A DNA stretch of 64,000 bases from NCBI GenBank assembly GCA_035771175.1, contig CM069608.1:10760019-10824018 (forward strand), given 5' to 3'. The DNA is from Paratinospora sagittata (taxonomy: Eukaryota; Streptophyta; Magnoliopsida; Ranunculales; Menispermaceae). Shown in pieces: positions 46,139-57,487 of this stretch (its first letter is position 1; every line of letters begins with the position of its first letter). Both the position numbers and the translations under genes were made by a program. The notes under the pieces were generated by a model. That model did no database searches. It saw only the letters and a program-made list of their open reading frames with translations, and was not told where the DNA came from.

Positions 46139-46940
46139 CTCTCGATGTTGTTTTCCAAGTGCACATCCTTCACAGACGTGATCGGGTTGGTGAATGTCCG
46201 ACATTCTACTCACCATGTGATGTTTGTACATATGAGTCAACATTTTAAAACTCAAATGTCCAAACCGCAAATGCCATAGCCATGATGGGTCTTTCACAAT
46301 TATACTAAAACAAGAAAGCATTTTAGTTCTGATCTTCAAGGGGAACATCTTGTTATGTGTCATCTTCACCTTAGCAACAAGAGTATTGCTCTTATCCTTG
46401 ATCTCACATGCATCATTGTCAAACTTGGCATTATATTGCTTCAAAAGCAATTGCCCAATACGAAGAAGATTATGTTTGAGGCCAGGGACAAAGAAAACAT
46501 TAGAAATATGTTTTGTACCTCTCTTGGTATTCACTAAAATGTCACCGCTTCCTTTGCCTTGAAGCCTTTTGTCATCTCCCGTTCTGACTTCACTTTGGAT
46601 AGATTTGTCCAAAGTTACAAATGTTTTTCGGTCCCCCGTCATGTGGTTACTGCAACCACTATCAAGATACCAAATTTCATCTTGATCATCCTCTTGTGTG
46701 GTGGCATAGGTAAGAAACATTGCTCCTTCATCATGGTCTTGGCTTTTCTCTTGCATGAACACAGTTTGATCATCGTTCTTCTTTCCCTAGCATTCATATT
46801 GATAATGCCCAAACTTGTTGCAATTGTAACATTAAACCTGCTTCTGATTATGGTCCCTTCTTCTATTGCTTACGTGTCCTTGCCCTCTTCCTCCTCTAGA
46901 TGAGTTATATGAAGTGTCATTTTTTTTGCTCATGTTGGCT
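46139..46940 (-). pseudogene. inner Copia protease and zinc knuckle
   Basis: The minus strand reads, in order, a CCHC knuckle (CYNCNKFGHYQYEC near 46820), the protease active site WYLDSGCSNHMTGD (DSG for the usual DTG/DSG), a spacer, then pre-integrase WHLRFGHLSFKML and CEGCALGKQHRE. The 46762-46139 stretch is open, but one stop precedes the knuckle and the frame ends in the inserted LTR. Confidence 0.85.
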
Positions 46941-47252
46941 TTATTGGCTTTTTTGACTCCTTCCTCGTCCACGGTTGTTCTGACCTCCCCTTCTTCCTCT
47001 AGAACATCCTCTGAAAGATGCTTGTGTTTGGAATGCTTGCTCTAAAGGAGTAGAGTCGAATTGTTTGAACCGAAGTTCATAAGACTGTAATGATCCCATC
47101 AAGCTTTTCGAAGACATTGTAGAAAGGTCTTTAGATTCTTCTATTGTAACAAAAATGTACTCGAACTTTCGAGACATGTTTTGAAGAATCTTTTCAACAA
47201 CTCTTTGATCTTCAATATTTTCACCATTTTGCCTCATCTGGTTCACTATGGC
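46941..47252 (-). pseudogene. inner Copia gag, C-terminal part
   Basis: The minus-strand frame reads VEKILQNMSRKFEYIFVTIE, SLMGSLQSYELRF and a GRGRRGGQNNRGRGR-like basic end, the UBN2-type gag of plant Copia. It is cut at 47253 by the solo LTR and continues at 48110-48410. Confidence 0.82.
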
Positions 47253-48109
47253 TGTTGATGTAGAATTTGACCAACACCGAATTTATTGGTATGTTTAGGA
47301 GACTAGTCGACCTGAGATCGTGAGTCACTGAAATCTGAGACAGTACGAATGAAAAGAAAAAAAAAGCTCGTAAGGAACACCGGTGGGGTGCCGGCCAAAG
47401 ATCATCCAATGCCTAAGTCAGTGCTTGTTTCAACAAGAAATCTTGTACAGGATTTATGGTGTGTAGTTTTTCATACCTTTTCAAGGAAAATAATGGGTTA
47501 TTTATAGGAGAGGTCTTCTGGCCGGAGTGGCAAGTTGCCCCTTAGGCATGTGCCACGTGTCGATTCCCGATTAGTTGATAGTAGGCATGATGAGCTATCA
47601 AGCTCATCTGCGCCTGGATTATAGGTTTCCCCATTCCAGATGAAGTAAGTCTCATCCCAAGCTGCAGATTGTAGTTTATCCCTGATTTGTCATAACTGTC
47701 GTATACGTTTCTATCCCGAATATCTCTGGATCCTCTTCGGGTTGTACTAGAAAACGTTTACACTGAGATCGGCCTCAGCGTCGCTTCCTTATTAAACCGA
47801 GGTATCCGAAATCTGAGCTATCGATGACCGAATATCCTGAAAGTCTACATCGGATCTCTTCTTGACTAGATGGGCATGGGCTGAGCTGTCGTTCCTTGGA
47901 TGTTCTGGCTTTCCATTCTTCGTGTTTGGAATACAGAATGGGACAATAACTCGGTCAGGCCGAGCGACTGTCATTTAGTGTTTATCGCTTTTTTTGGTCG
48001 TCAGACCAGGGTGTTGCTTATTTTGACCCGGACATCGCCAGCTCAACATCTAAATGGACCCGTCTGCCAGCTCGGTCAGCTCGTGGCGTGCTGAGCTAAT
48101 GGTCCAACA
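47253..48109 (-). repeat. 857-bp solo LTR, TSD ATGGC
   Basis: Opens TGTTGATGTAG and closes GGTCCAACA on the plus strand. Perfect 5-bp duplication ATGGC at 47248-47252 and 48110-48114. No interior or second LTR is present, so it is a solo LTR or a small non-autonomous element. It resembles 54134-54881 at both ends. LTR orientation is not certain. Confidence 0.88.
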
Positions 48110-48413
48110 ATGGCAATGACCCAATTGAAATAATTTTCAACAGTGGAAATCCTCTCGAACACCGCTTTGTTTGCTACTTGAAAGATGAAGTAAAACGCCT
48201 TGTTGTCCTTCTTTCGATTCTCCTTCAACTCGTTGCCTTGTTATTGGGTGAAACCAACTTGATTTTCTGGTTTAACATAGCCATTCTCGATTATGTCCCA
48301 CAAGTCTTGTGACTTGTATTACACCTTCATCTGAATACTCCATTGAGTACAGTTAGGGCTGCAACATGTTGTTGTTGGAAGCCATTAAGACCAACCTTGC
48401 TCCGATACCACTT

Positions 48414-48759
48414 TGTTGGAAACGTAGTGAGCACACAAACTCTAAACAAGAAAAATATTGAAAAAGGAGAAGGACTTGAACTTGTGCACTTTGCTTGATT
48501 TAAAAATGAGAAATACATGAGGTATTTATAGGACCCTACCTAAGCAAATACAATAAATGCATACATGGATCTTCACATACATGAACCACTAAGTTCATGG
48601 ATCACATTATCCTAGGTACATACATGTATTCATTAACTTCTACATACATTCATGAACCTATGAATCATGAACCTATTAAATATGTTCACATCAAGATATA
48701 TTCACTATAAAGTTCCCAAATGAATCATGTTTACTATAAATATAGGTTAATTTCAAACA
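48414..48759 (-). repeat. 5' LTR of the inner Copia
   Basis: 346 bp. It contains a 15-bp internal duplication (atgaacctatgaatc region) absent from the other LTR, which explains the length difference. Confidence 0.92.
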
Positions 48760-48764
48760 TAAAG

Positions 48765-50604
48765 GTAGGATTTGACGACAAAGTATCATCTGATGGGGTA
48801 TATCTAGCATTAGTCTCAAAAGAGGCATTAATAGTTTGATTATCAGTAAGTTGAGCTCGCTGAATAATATCCATGATATACATAGATTGTAAAAGAAGAT
48901 AATCCTTAAGAGAAGAGGCTACTTCAATGCCTTAGAAGTAACATAGAGGGCCTAGATGCTTCATTTCAATTTGATGGGCCTATTCCTAGCTTCAACTTTA
49001 CAATATCATCAACATTATCACTAGTAATAATAACTACAATAAGAGAAAAATACACCCTGCAGATGTAGACTTAATAAACAAAGTTGAATCACGATCATAA
49101 GAGCAAAAGTGGGAAAAGGGCAATTATAGTAGAAAATTTCTCAAACCAAGACCCAGGTGCTTGTTTGAGACCATAAAGTGTTTTCTTGAGTCTGCATACC
49201 TCCCCAAGGTTGTGAACAACACTTGAAGAAAGAACCATGTATGCTTCCTCGTTAAGGTCCTCATTTAAAAATGCATTCTTTACATCCATCTAAAAATGCT
49301 CCACTGGTAAGTAAAAACAACAGAGACTAAACATTAGTCATATTTGCAACCGGAACAAAAATTTGTTCATAATCTATACCATATTTTTAAATGAATTCCT
49401 TTGCAACCAACTGTGTCTTGTACCGCTCAACGGAACCATCAGACTTGGTTTTAATTTTATAAACCCAATGAGAGCTAACTGTGCTCTTTCTTAAAGGAAA
49501 TGGTACAAAATTGTAAGTGTTTGGCTTATGCAAAACAAAAAGTTCCTCAACCATAACTTGATGCCAAAGAGGATCAAGGACTGCCTCCTTATATGAGGCA
49601 GGCTTAGAAAAATTATGAATAAATGCTAAGAAAAAAGAAAATGAACGTGAATAACAAGAATAGGAAAAATTAGGCAATTGGGTAGACTTATGAATTTGTT
49701 GAGGATAATGAGGAAAAGGATCCACAACTACAGGAGGTGTTTGGGAAGCTGAAGGGAGTAAGGAAACACTGTGATCTACTGAGAATGAAGCATTTGAAAC
49801 AACTGAGGGTAGAACATCATTATATTCAGACTTTTAATTTATCTTTATCCCTACAAGAAAAATGATGAGGAAAATGTGGAATAAGTAACTGAGATTGGGT
49901 GCAAGACGAAAGCGCAATGTCTGTTGGATATGTCGACATATTATCACTGTCATAAAAAAATGGATCAATATAAAAGAGATCAAACTTAAAAATGTCATGA
50001 GGGCTAGCAAGAATAGAAAAGAAAGGGATAGCTCTAGAAACAAGACATGATAAGAAACATACAATTTATGTGCAATAGGATTAAAATAATGATAACCTTT
50101 TGGACCTTCACTATAAACAAGAAAGACACAAATAGCAAAGCGTGAAGATAACTTGTTGCACTCTACATGGGCTCAAAGTACAAAACAGGTGCAACCAAAA
50201 ACTCTAAAAAATGAGTAGTAAGAGGGACATGTCTATAGCTTTTCAAAAGAAGATAAACCCGAAGGTGTGTTATGGGTATCTTATTGATGATATGAACAGT
50301 AGTGAGAACTGCTTCTGCACAAAATTCACTTGGAAACAAAAGCTGATAAAAGGAGAAAAATGAGTTGTCTCAACGATAGGTCTATGTTTTCCTTCAACAA
50401 CATCATTTTGTTGTGGGGTGGTTGTACAAGAAGACTAATGTATAGTTCTATCAGAAGTAAACAATTTAGAAAATTCATTAGAAGTCTACTCCCCACCTAA
50501 ATCATATCAAAAATATTTAATAGTAGTAGAATGTTGTGTTTTAATAAGAGCATGAAATGTAACATAGATACCAAAGAAATCAGAACGACATTTCATAAGA
50601 TAAC
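48765..50604 (-). pseudogene. outer Copia integrase end and reverse transcriptase
   Basis: Minus strand in order: integrase end with a TPQQNDVVEGKHR-like stretch near 50400, a linker rich in hydrophobic stops, the RT entry (YKIKTKSDGSVERYKTQLVA near 49440-49390), then MDVKNAFLNEDLNEEAYM and LKKTLYGLKQAPGSWF at about 49289-49140. It is interrupted by stops. The YVDD region was not recovered before the inner-element junction. Confidence 0.75.
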
Positions 50605-51866
50605 ATGTTGTGTATAATTGCAAGTGCACAATATCGTTAAAAAGTAATAAAGTGAAGAATAAAGTATCGTTCCCAGAGAGATTTGTTACAAAATTTCTTT
50701 GTTAAATACTAAAATTGTTTCACCTAATCATATCTAAATATCGATTAAAATTCACTCTTTTCTATGCAACATAATTAAATCTAACTTTTATTTAAAACAA
50801 ATCAAAATTAATCAAATTTAATCATAATATAGAAACCTAGAATTACAATCTTCCCTCATACTTCAATTAGATTCATCTAATTAATCTTCAATTACTTAGA
50901 GTTGTCAACCAAGAGCCTAATTTATCCATAAGCCTCTTTCGATATTCAAACAAAAATACCTTGATTAATTAAATCTCTATATTTCTATAAAATTTAAATT
51001 AAAACAAGATTCATTAAGATCATGCTCTTCAATGGCTACACATGTCACATGAGTATATTTCTATCTCACATGAACTCAATAGTTTTCACCCTTTTGATCG
51101 TATGTTATTTTAATTAGATTTGAACCTAAACTCTCTTTGCCAAGATCATATAGATTCAACAAATAATATAATTAGTGGCCAATTAATTAGAAGCAATAAA
51201 AACATATTAAAATAATATAACCTCAAATAATCAATTAAAACCTAAAATCAAACATGAAATCTAATATCCATATGAGATCCAATTGTAATTCTAGACAAGA
51301 AATTTAGCCCATAACTATTTTTTAAAACTCCAAATCCAATAAGTTCAACATCATGAACATAGGAAAAATTAATTACAAAAGAAATAAGGGAGAAAAATAT
51401 AAACTAGCACAAATCCACCAAATCTGAATCCAGCTTCTTTTCGCCTCTCCAATGTGAGTTTCCCTTATTTCCAATGCTTCAATTGCTTCCTTTCTTCGTG
51501 GATAATCCTTCTCTAGCATGCCCTAACTTCTATTTATAATGGCTCACCAAAAAGGAAAGAAAAACCCCAAAATCGCACACAAAAGTCCCACTTGGACTCG
51601 GATACCTAGCATAACGACACCCAGTCTCGGCTTTCCTCTTGCACTTTTCTTTTCTTCACCCGGCGTCGCGATGCCCATTCTCTATTTTCTTGTATTTTTT
51701 CTTCTTCTTCTTCTATTCGCAACCAATTGTTCTCCACTTCGATTCCACTTCAATACCTACAAAATAAGACACAAACTAAATGCATAAACTATAAAAACAT
51801 CTTAATATATTAACCTATCGCAATAAAAAAAAAAATCTAATAACCTATATCGAAAATCAACATATC
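50605..51866. mobile_element. 1.26-kb LTR-like insertion in the outer Copia integrase
   Basis: Flanked by ATAAC at 50600-50604 and 51867-51871. A TG...CA pair fits at 50606 (TGTTGTGTATAATTGC) and about 51862. The phrases 'gcaagtgcacaatatcg' and 'tatcgttcccagagagat' are familiar from plant LTR elements. The integrase frame reads across the gap as CWV then LMK, supporting a clean insertion. There is no coding capacity. Confidence 0.7.
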
Positions 51867-53686
51867 ATAACCCAACAGAAACGAGTATGATTGTCAATAT
51901 CTGACCTTTCTTTTGCAACAACAGAAGCAATCCCAACATGTCAAAATGAATTAGATAAAAAGGTGTAATAGAAATATAACTACTTTGATTAAATGGTAAG
52001 ATCGAAAACTTGGCTAGTTTACCACCACTACAATCAGAAATATCATGAGATTGCAAATTTTCGAATAATCCCTTTGAAACAAAATATCTTAAACGAGAAG
52101 TGAAACATGTCCTAGTCTAGAATGCTACAAATAAAAATAAAAAAAGGTAGGGTCCAAACAAAAAGATGACAAATTAAGGTTGGTAGCGGCACATCTTGCA
52201 CCCTCAATTTCTCCAAAATGCATAATCCCCCCCTCTCTACAGCTTGTTCCAATCAGCTTTTGAGAATGAAGATCCTATGTGTCACGCCTGGGTTGCACAC
52301 ATACATAAGGCCTTTTTGTCATGCCCGGGTTGCATACAGTGCCCCCTACTCAGGGTGATGAGTACCCCAATCTCCAGGGCGTACTCCAGCCATTATGGAT
52401 CCCATAATATTGTCCCATCTCGGCCAGCCACGCCACACAAGGACGCCGGTCACCGAGATCATTTGTCCCCACTATTCACTCATGAATAGTGGGGACAAAT
52501 GATCTCGGTGACCGGCGTCCTTGTGTGGCGTGGCTGGCCGAGATGTGACAATATTATGGGATTCATAATGGCTGGAGTATGCCCTGCGGGGGTACTCATC
52601 ACCCTGGGTAGGGGGCACTGTGTGCAACCCAGACGTGATACTATGCATAAATAGAAGTAGGAGAAAAGTAAACAAAATACCTAGAAACATATAATTGGCT
52701 AATGGAAATTAAGTTCAACTTAAGTTTCGAAATACAACAAACATTGGAAAGAGATAAGTGAGATGTGACGACACGACCAACACCTACTAATGGCATGGGG
52801 GTACCATCAGCAATCATAACAGATAGAGATGATGTGGATGGATATAAGGAGACAAAAGAAGATGGGTCACACGACATGTTGTGAGAAGCACCATAGTCAA
52901 ATACCCATGTAGACTAGGACATACGTGAGAAATTTGATGTTGACAAACTTACAAAAGAAGAGGCAGACATGGCGAGCGACTGGAGTGACAAGGAATCGTT
53001 GGAACTCCTCAGTAAATGCAGCCAGTGTGTGATTAAAGGATGACGGTTCCACTATAGATAACGGTGCCACTGTTAAAGTAGAAGAACTAGACTACTAAAG
53101 TTGTCCTCTAATCTTGATGTAGGGTGTTGCTGTGACTTTTGTGCTGAGTTTGGAACCATTTTACTGGCCATAATAATCAATACTATGCAATTATAAACTA
53201 AAATGCTCCAAAGACAAAAAATATTGTGTAAATATGTTCCTCCACCAATTGATCCAAGTGTTTATTAATCATACTATCTCGGCAATAAGTCACGCCAAAT
53301 GCTCAATGAAGTTTCTTGTTAAACAAATCTAAAAGAAATAAAATAACTACAGTTCCCAATGCTCCCACCAGTTATTCGACGCTAGCTCCAAGGAGCTCCA
53401 GCCTTAACTAAAACCTTCAAATTTCCCACCGCCTCTGCAAGAGTTCTTCAACAATGTAGAACCTTTTTTTCTTTCTTTAATGCTTCATGGCTAGGCACGG
53501 CGAAAGCTTCCAGCATCAATAAACTGTGATTGCGCATGCGACATCATTAATTACCCAACAAGATCAAAATGAGCAACATTCCCAAAAGAACCTTAAGCGA
53601 TCAACACTTCAATACAAAACAAATCATCTTGAACCTTACGCCACAAAGATTAATACAACATTGTTTGTACCCACTCTGATACGATA
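51867..53686 (-). pseudogene. outer Copia gag/protease/integrase start
   Basis: The minus strand near 52877-52700 reads HNMSCDPSSF and IADGTPMPLVGVGRV, the spacer after the Copia protease active site. Near 51890 it reads DNHTRFCWV, the integrase core start, which continues beyond the 1.26-kb insertion as LMKCRSDFF near 50600. Upstream gag (53000-53670) is too decayed to define. The SINE palindrome lies inside this segment. Confidence 0.65.
52319..52638. repeat. palindrome of two SINE-like bodies, ~155-bp arms
   Basis: Left arm 52319-52478 and right arm 52483-52638 are near-perfect inverted copies with a 4-base centre (actattca-ctca-tgaatagt). Each arm matches the body of the SINE-like element at 2625-2890 but lacks the tRNA-like head. 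The left arm continues into a tail containing aaggccttttt and a further TGTGCAACCCAGG copy on the minus strand (52262-52300). Confidence 0.8.
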
Positions 53687-53767
53687 TGAGTAATGTAAAA
53701 AGAGAATGCTAGGGTTTCATTATTGACTAAGAAAAACAAGTACAAGAGAAAATATAACTATAGCTTT
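53687..53767 (-). repeat. truncated 5' LTR of the outer Copia
   Basis: About 80 bp match the inner-side part of 39818-39951. The outer ~50 bp (the LTR start on the minus strand) are missing and C2 exon 3 sequence follows within ~40 bp. Confidence 0.65.
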
Positions 53768-53805
53768 CTTTCAAAAATAAAAATTGATGGACAGTGATGT
53801 TTCAG
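53768..53805 (+). other. junction filler between Copia LTR and C2 exon 3
   Basis: About 38 bases made of near-copies of sequence found a little downstream in exon 3: aattgatggacagtgat resembles aattgacggacagtgat, and gatgtttcag repeats exon sequence exactly. This is typical of template-switching repair. It places a TTTCAG just before AACTTC, which could act as an acceptor. Confidence 0.6.
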
Positions 53806-54133
53806 AACTTCACATTTATTGTATCTGAAGATGTTTCAGAACTTAAAATAAAATTGACGGACAGTGATACTTTTTCTAACGACGATTTTGTCGGAGAAGC
53901 AACGTGAGTATTATTGTAATTCATTTTTTTTTATTATGAATAAACGCTTTTATGTCTTATTGAATACTAAACGTACATGTCCTCTTAGGTTTTACGTTAG
54001 TATTCTTTTAGCAATACAAAAAAAAAAAAAAAAAAATCGTAAATCAAATCCTAGTTTTAGTTTGGCATCCTCCACACCATTTACAAGTTTCATGGTTTGA
54101 GTCTCCAAATATTTGAGGGTACAAAATTATTTC

Positions 54134-54881
54134 TCTTGGTGTAAGATTTAACCAACACCAAAGAGTGATAACGCGGAGGGAATGTGTTGAGATAGAACCC
54201 GCCTAGGTGGTGACTCGCATACTCGATACCTTAGACCTGAGAAAAAAAGAAAGGGAAGAATAAGCTATCGTAAAGAGCACTAGTGTGGTGTTAGTCAAAT
54301 ATTCTCTAATTCCTAAGTAAGATCCAGTCAGGTAGTAGTATCACTAGTATTGGAGTAGTGAATTGCTTACCTTGTTAATGAGAGGTGTAGAGTATTTATA
54401 GAGATAGGAGTTTTTGGCCAAAAGTGGTAGACGTATATTTTGTTGTGACATACTGTAGTATTCCTGGCAGACATATGTCTTGCCATGACATACACTCAAT
54501 ATTCCTAGCAGGTGTATGTCTTGTCGTGACATAAGTGTAGTGTTCCTGATGCCTCGCTGTAGATTCTATGGGATTCGGCACGCCCGGCGATTTGTCTTTT
54601 ATGCTCCTCATGAGCTTGGTACACCTAGCTCATGGGACTTCGTATTTCCTGTCGAGAGTCTTTTCTCTGATTGATGCTGCTAGTCAGCAACAGGTTTGTA
54701 ACACTGACCTCGGGTTATCTCTAGCCTTCGTCCTTTGCTTATTTTGTGCATTGTCCGAGCCATCCTCTGATTAGCTCGGTGGCACCAACCAAAAGTTGAA
54801 TTTGCCTCTTCCTGGTGACACGTGGGCGAGGGTTGAGCTGACTAAACGCTAGCTCAGCATGTCAATCACAACGGCTCAACA
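54134..54881 (-). repeat. solo LTR in C2-gene intron 3
   Basis: Starts TCTTGGTGTAAGATTTAACC (compare TGTTGATGTAGAATTTGACC at 47253) and ends GGCTCAACA. Flanks atttc and atttt agree at 4 of 5. It contains three imperfect 'gacatacRc..tattcctgRcagRYRtatgtcttg' units at about 54446-54560. The orientation sign is a guess. Confidence 0.6.
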
Positions 54882-55693
54882 ATTTTCATTGTTGCAAACG
54901 TACTCTTGAGCTTTGTAATTTGGCATTTTCCCACTATTGGCCAAGTAAAATGGTATTTATATATTCTAGTGATGGGGAGGGGATCCACACTTATATCTCA
55001 TAAAATGAACTCTTTCTTTCTAGTCTTTTCGGTTCAAACATGTCCAACATGTTTTTTTTTTCTTTTTTTTCTTTTTAAAGGAAACAAGTATAATTGTATT
55101 AATTATAATAATAATAACATGTACGTGAACCAGAATGTCCAACATGTTAGATAGTGCTGCTTCACTCACCTTCCCTTTACATGATCAAGTTCCAAGTTAA
55201 TTAATTTTACCATATAGCAAAATAAATAAATAAAACTTAATTTAGGGCCTTAATCATGTGGTCAGTGATATCTCAATAATTTTTATTTGCTTTGTTAATC
55301 AAAGCGAACAACCCACTACTTTCGTTATGTTTCCATGATGCATGTTTTGCAGTATTCCGCTAGAGCCTGTATTTCAAGAAAGAACTATTCTGCCAACCCC
55401 CTACAACGTGGTGAAGGATCAGGAGTATTGTGGAGAGATCAAAGTTGGCCTAACTTCTGATGAGGTAATTTATCATCTTCATAATTAATGATCATATGTT
55501 AGCTTGTTATATTATTCGGCTTTAGCTTTGATAGATATTGTTAAGTTTTTGATCCCCAAGACCTGTAGCTTTGGCTTTTTGGCTTCAATGATTTCTAACA
55601 AGACCAATGTTGTCTATTGGAAATTAATAAAATGACTACAGAAAGAACAACTCAAATTACACACCTTAAACATTTTTGGATTGGCCCGAATAG

Positions 55694-55700
<7 letters not shown>

Positions 55701-55727
<27 letters not shown>
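55701..55727. repeat. AT microsatellite
   Basis: Uninterrupted TA run in C2-gene intron 4. Confidence 0.9.
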
Positions 55728-55734
<7 letters not shown>

Positions 55735-56584
55735 CATTAGTCAAAAGGCACATGCGTTGCAAGTTTAAAAAAAAAATAGAAAAACTTAAGCTACACGTGA
55801 GAAAAAATGGAAAAACCTCATTTCTATGGCAATTAAGCACATAAATGAAAGAATTAATCTCTTATTTAATCGGCCAAACAATTGGTGTCTTTAGAGACCT
55901 TTGAAAATTTGTATTTTCATAGCGTTCTTTATCTTCATTCAAACCTTGCTTTTATCCTCTTCAAAAAAAGGAAAAAAAAAAAACGAAAACTGTTTTTTTC
56001 ATCTTCATCCTCTACCTAAATCTTTCTATATTAAAAATAAGAGATGAAGAGTGATAACGGAGAGATAATTTGGTGATGACAGTTGAAAAAGCTGAAAAAG
56101 CTAAAAAGTCGCAGATGCGGGAGAGTGAGTCTAGGAAAAAAGATAACTCGTAAGTTGTAGTTTGCAACTAAAAGTTGGTTACCGTATAAATTCTATTTTT
56201 GAGTTTATTGGGCTATTTTTATTGTTAGATTACAAAAATACCCTTCAAAATTTAACTTTTAATTTATAAAAGTAGTTAAAAAATTAAAGAATTGAGGGGT
56301 AATTTGGGGTTTTCAATAAATTAAACACCCCGTGAGTTTTCTCGTACATTTACATTACAATCTAAAAGTGCTATTTTAGCTCTAATGTCTATCAAGAGTT
56401 AAGATATCATTTATTTTTGGTAAAGTATGGTCGAGTTTCCAAACTACTTTTCCATTTGGGTTATGATTGAAGTATGAATGAACTGTCACATGCTCCCCAT
56501 AAGTTACTTTATATCACACCAACATTTCAGCAAACCTGCGGTGAGGAGGAGAACTATGAGCAAGTGGAGAGCTACGGCGGCTGA

Positions 56585-57487
56585 AAAGAGTCATCCGAGT
56601 AAGAAAGAAACAGCAGTTCCTTCAACACTGTTACACTGGGAACACAAGTTTGGTCTGAAGCCAAGTGTTTTGGCACAACGAACAGTAGTTCTACAGAGGT
56701 TTTGTTTTCATCACGAATTCTGAAACAGCTGGTTATGAGTACTTTTTAAGTGTGTTAATCTAATGGGTTTGGACCAGTACTGCCATTGTCATTATGCTTA
56801 CGACTCTTTTTCCCCTATCAAGTTATCCTTTCACAAACCATAATTTGAATGCTCTGATTGTATTGCAGCAAATGATGCATCAAAATTAACAATCTAGACT
56901 TCATTAGGTCACTAAATGGATGTTTGGCTAAAGGGGTAAGTGTATGACATAATGGATAACATCTAAGGCCTAATACTCACCTGCCTTGAGTAATCAGCTA
57001 ACAGCTTTCTATTTCCTTGAGGCATGCTTGGCTACAAGGATAAGGGTAAAACTATATTTACTTGAATATGAGAGAAAGATCCCACTCACAAGGGCAGAGA
57101 ATTCTCCTGCAAGTCATATCAAAACTCAAAATGTTATGATACATATATTGACTGTAAATCTGTGTATTTTTTGCTAGCTTTTATGCAAAAGGGTGTCGAC
57201 CCAACCACCATAATTTGATGAAAATCGCACCTATACAAGTTGTAGACTTGAGCACGTAATGCAGAGTAACAACTAACAAGCAAGATGTACTGTGTTGAAT
57301 TTACAAGCAAAAAATGCCAAAGGCTTTCATAGAATGCAAAAGGGAAACACAGAGATGCAATACTAATATTTGGGAATCGCAAATGGTGTTACAAGCACTA
57401 CCCTTGTCATAGAAGCACTTTAATGTCACCGTTGAATATGATAATAAAGACCTTTTTTTTTTTTGTCCTCCAAATGAGAGCATCAAC
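56585..57487. other. convergent intergenic region between C2 and MBD genes
   Basis: It should hold the 3' UTRs of both genes, which point at each other. Frames at 56478-56723 and 57134-57382 overlap UTR or exon sequence in wrong frames and are not genes. Confidence 0.5.

Larger units (their letters stand above)
40637..48759 (-). mobile_element. inner Copia retrotransposon, minus strand, TSD TAAAG
   Basis: LTRs 40637-40967 and 48414-48759 (TGTTGGAAAC...CTAACA / CAAACA). The flanking duplication TAAAG is perfect at 40632-40636 and 48760-48764. The primer site on the minus strand, TGGTATCGGAGC, follows the 5' LTR two to three bases inside. A G-rich polypurine tract precedes the 3' LTR. By eye I count about 23 substitutions over the LTRs, so the insertion is not recent. 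It hosts large LTR copy 3 and the 857-bp solo LTR. Confidence 0.93.
39818..53767 (-). mobile_element. outer Copia retrotransposon, minus strand, multiply interrupted
   Basis: The 3' LTR is at 39818-39951 and the truncated 5' LTR at 53687 to ~53767. They share 'agggtttcattattgacta' and 'gtacaagagaaaat' phrases. Next to the 5' LTR, the minus strand reads TATCGTATCAGAGTGGG, a degenerate methionine-tRNA primer site. A purine stretch GAGTTTGAGGGAAAATA precedes the 3' LTR. The body is split by the inner Copia (40637-48759), the 1.26-kb element (50605-51866) and the SINE palindrome. The right edge is eroded where it meets C2 exon 3. Confidence 0.8.
26228..56584 (+). pseudogene. C2-domain protein, ERG3 / 16-kDa phloem protein type, probably broken
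   Basis: Family members are ~150-aa single C2 domains that bind Ca2+ and phospholipid. Recognised exons: 26228-26294 (MPPGTLQVLLVSAKGLENTD), 33736 to ~33800 (GKMDPYAFLICRTQEQKSIV), 53806-53903 (NFTFIVSEDVSELKIKL, then DFVGEAT), 55353-55464 (IPLEPVFQERTILPTPYNVV) and 56531-56584 (ending EQVESYGG, stop). Joins 1-2, 3-4 and 4-5 have proper sites and phases. Missing is the start of exon 3, about ten residues of the 'G.NPEWNE' type. A truncated Copia LTR lies there instead. Exon 2 also lacks a normal donor: the bases after GTTGCTTCA are CGTCCAT, where a perfect 106-bp tandem duplication starts. I infer a pseudogene. A working transcript would need non-canonical splicing. Confidence 0.8.

Noticed and set aside
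53806..53903. Treating the C2 gene as an intact, functional gene
   Set aside because: Exon 3 lacks its start, exon 2 lacks a good donor, and joining them does not give a clean frame. RNA data could still overturn this.
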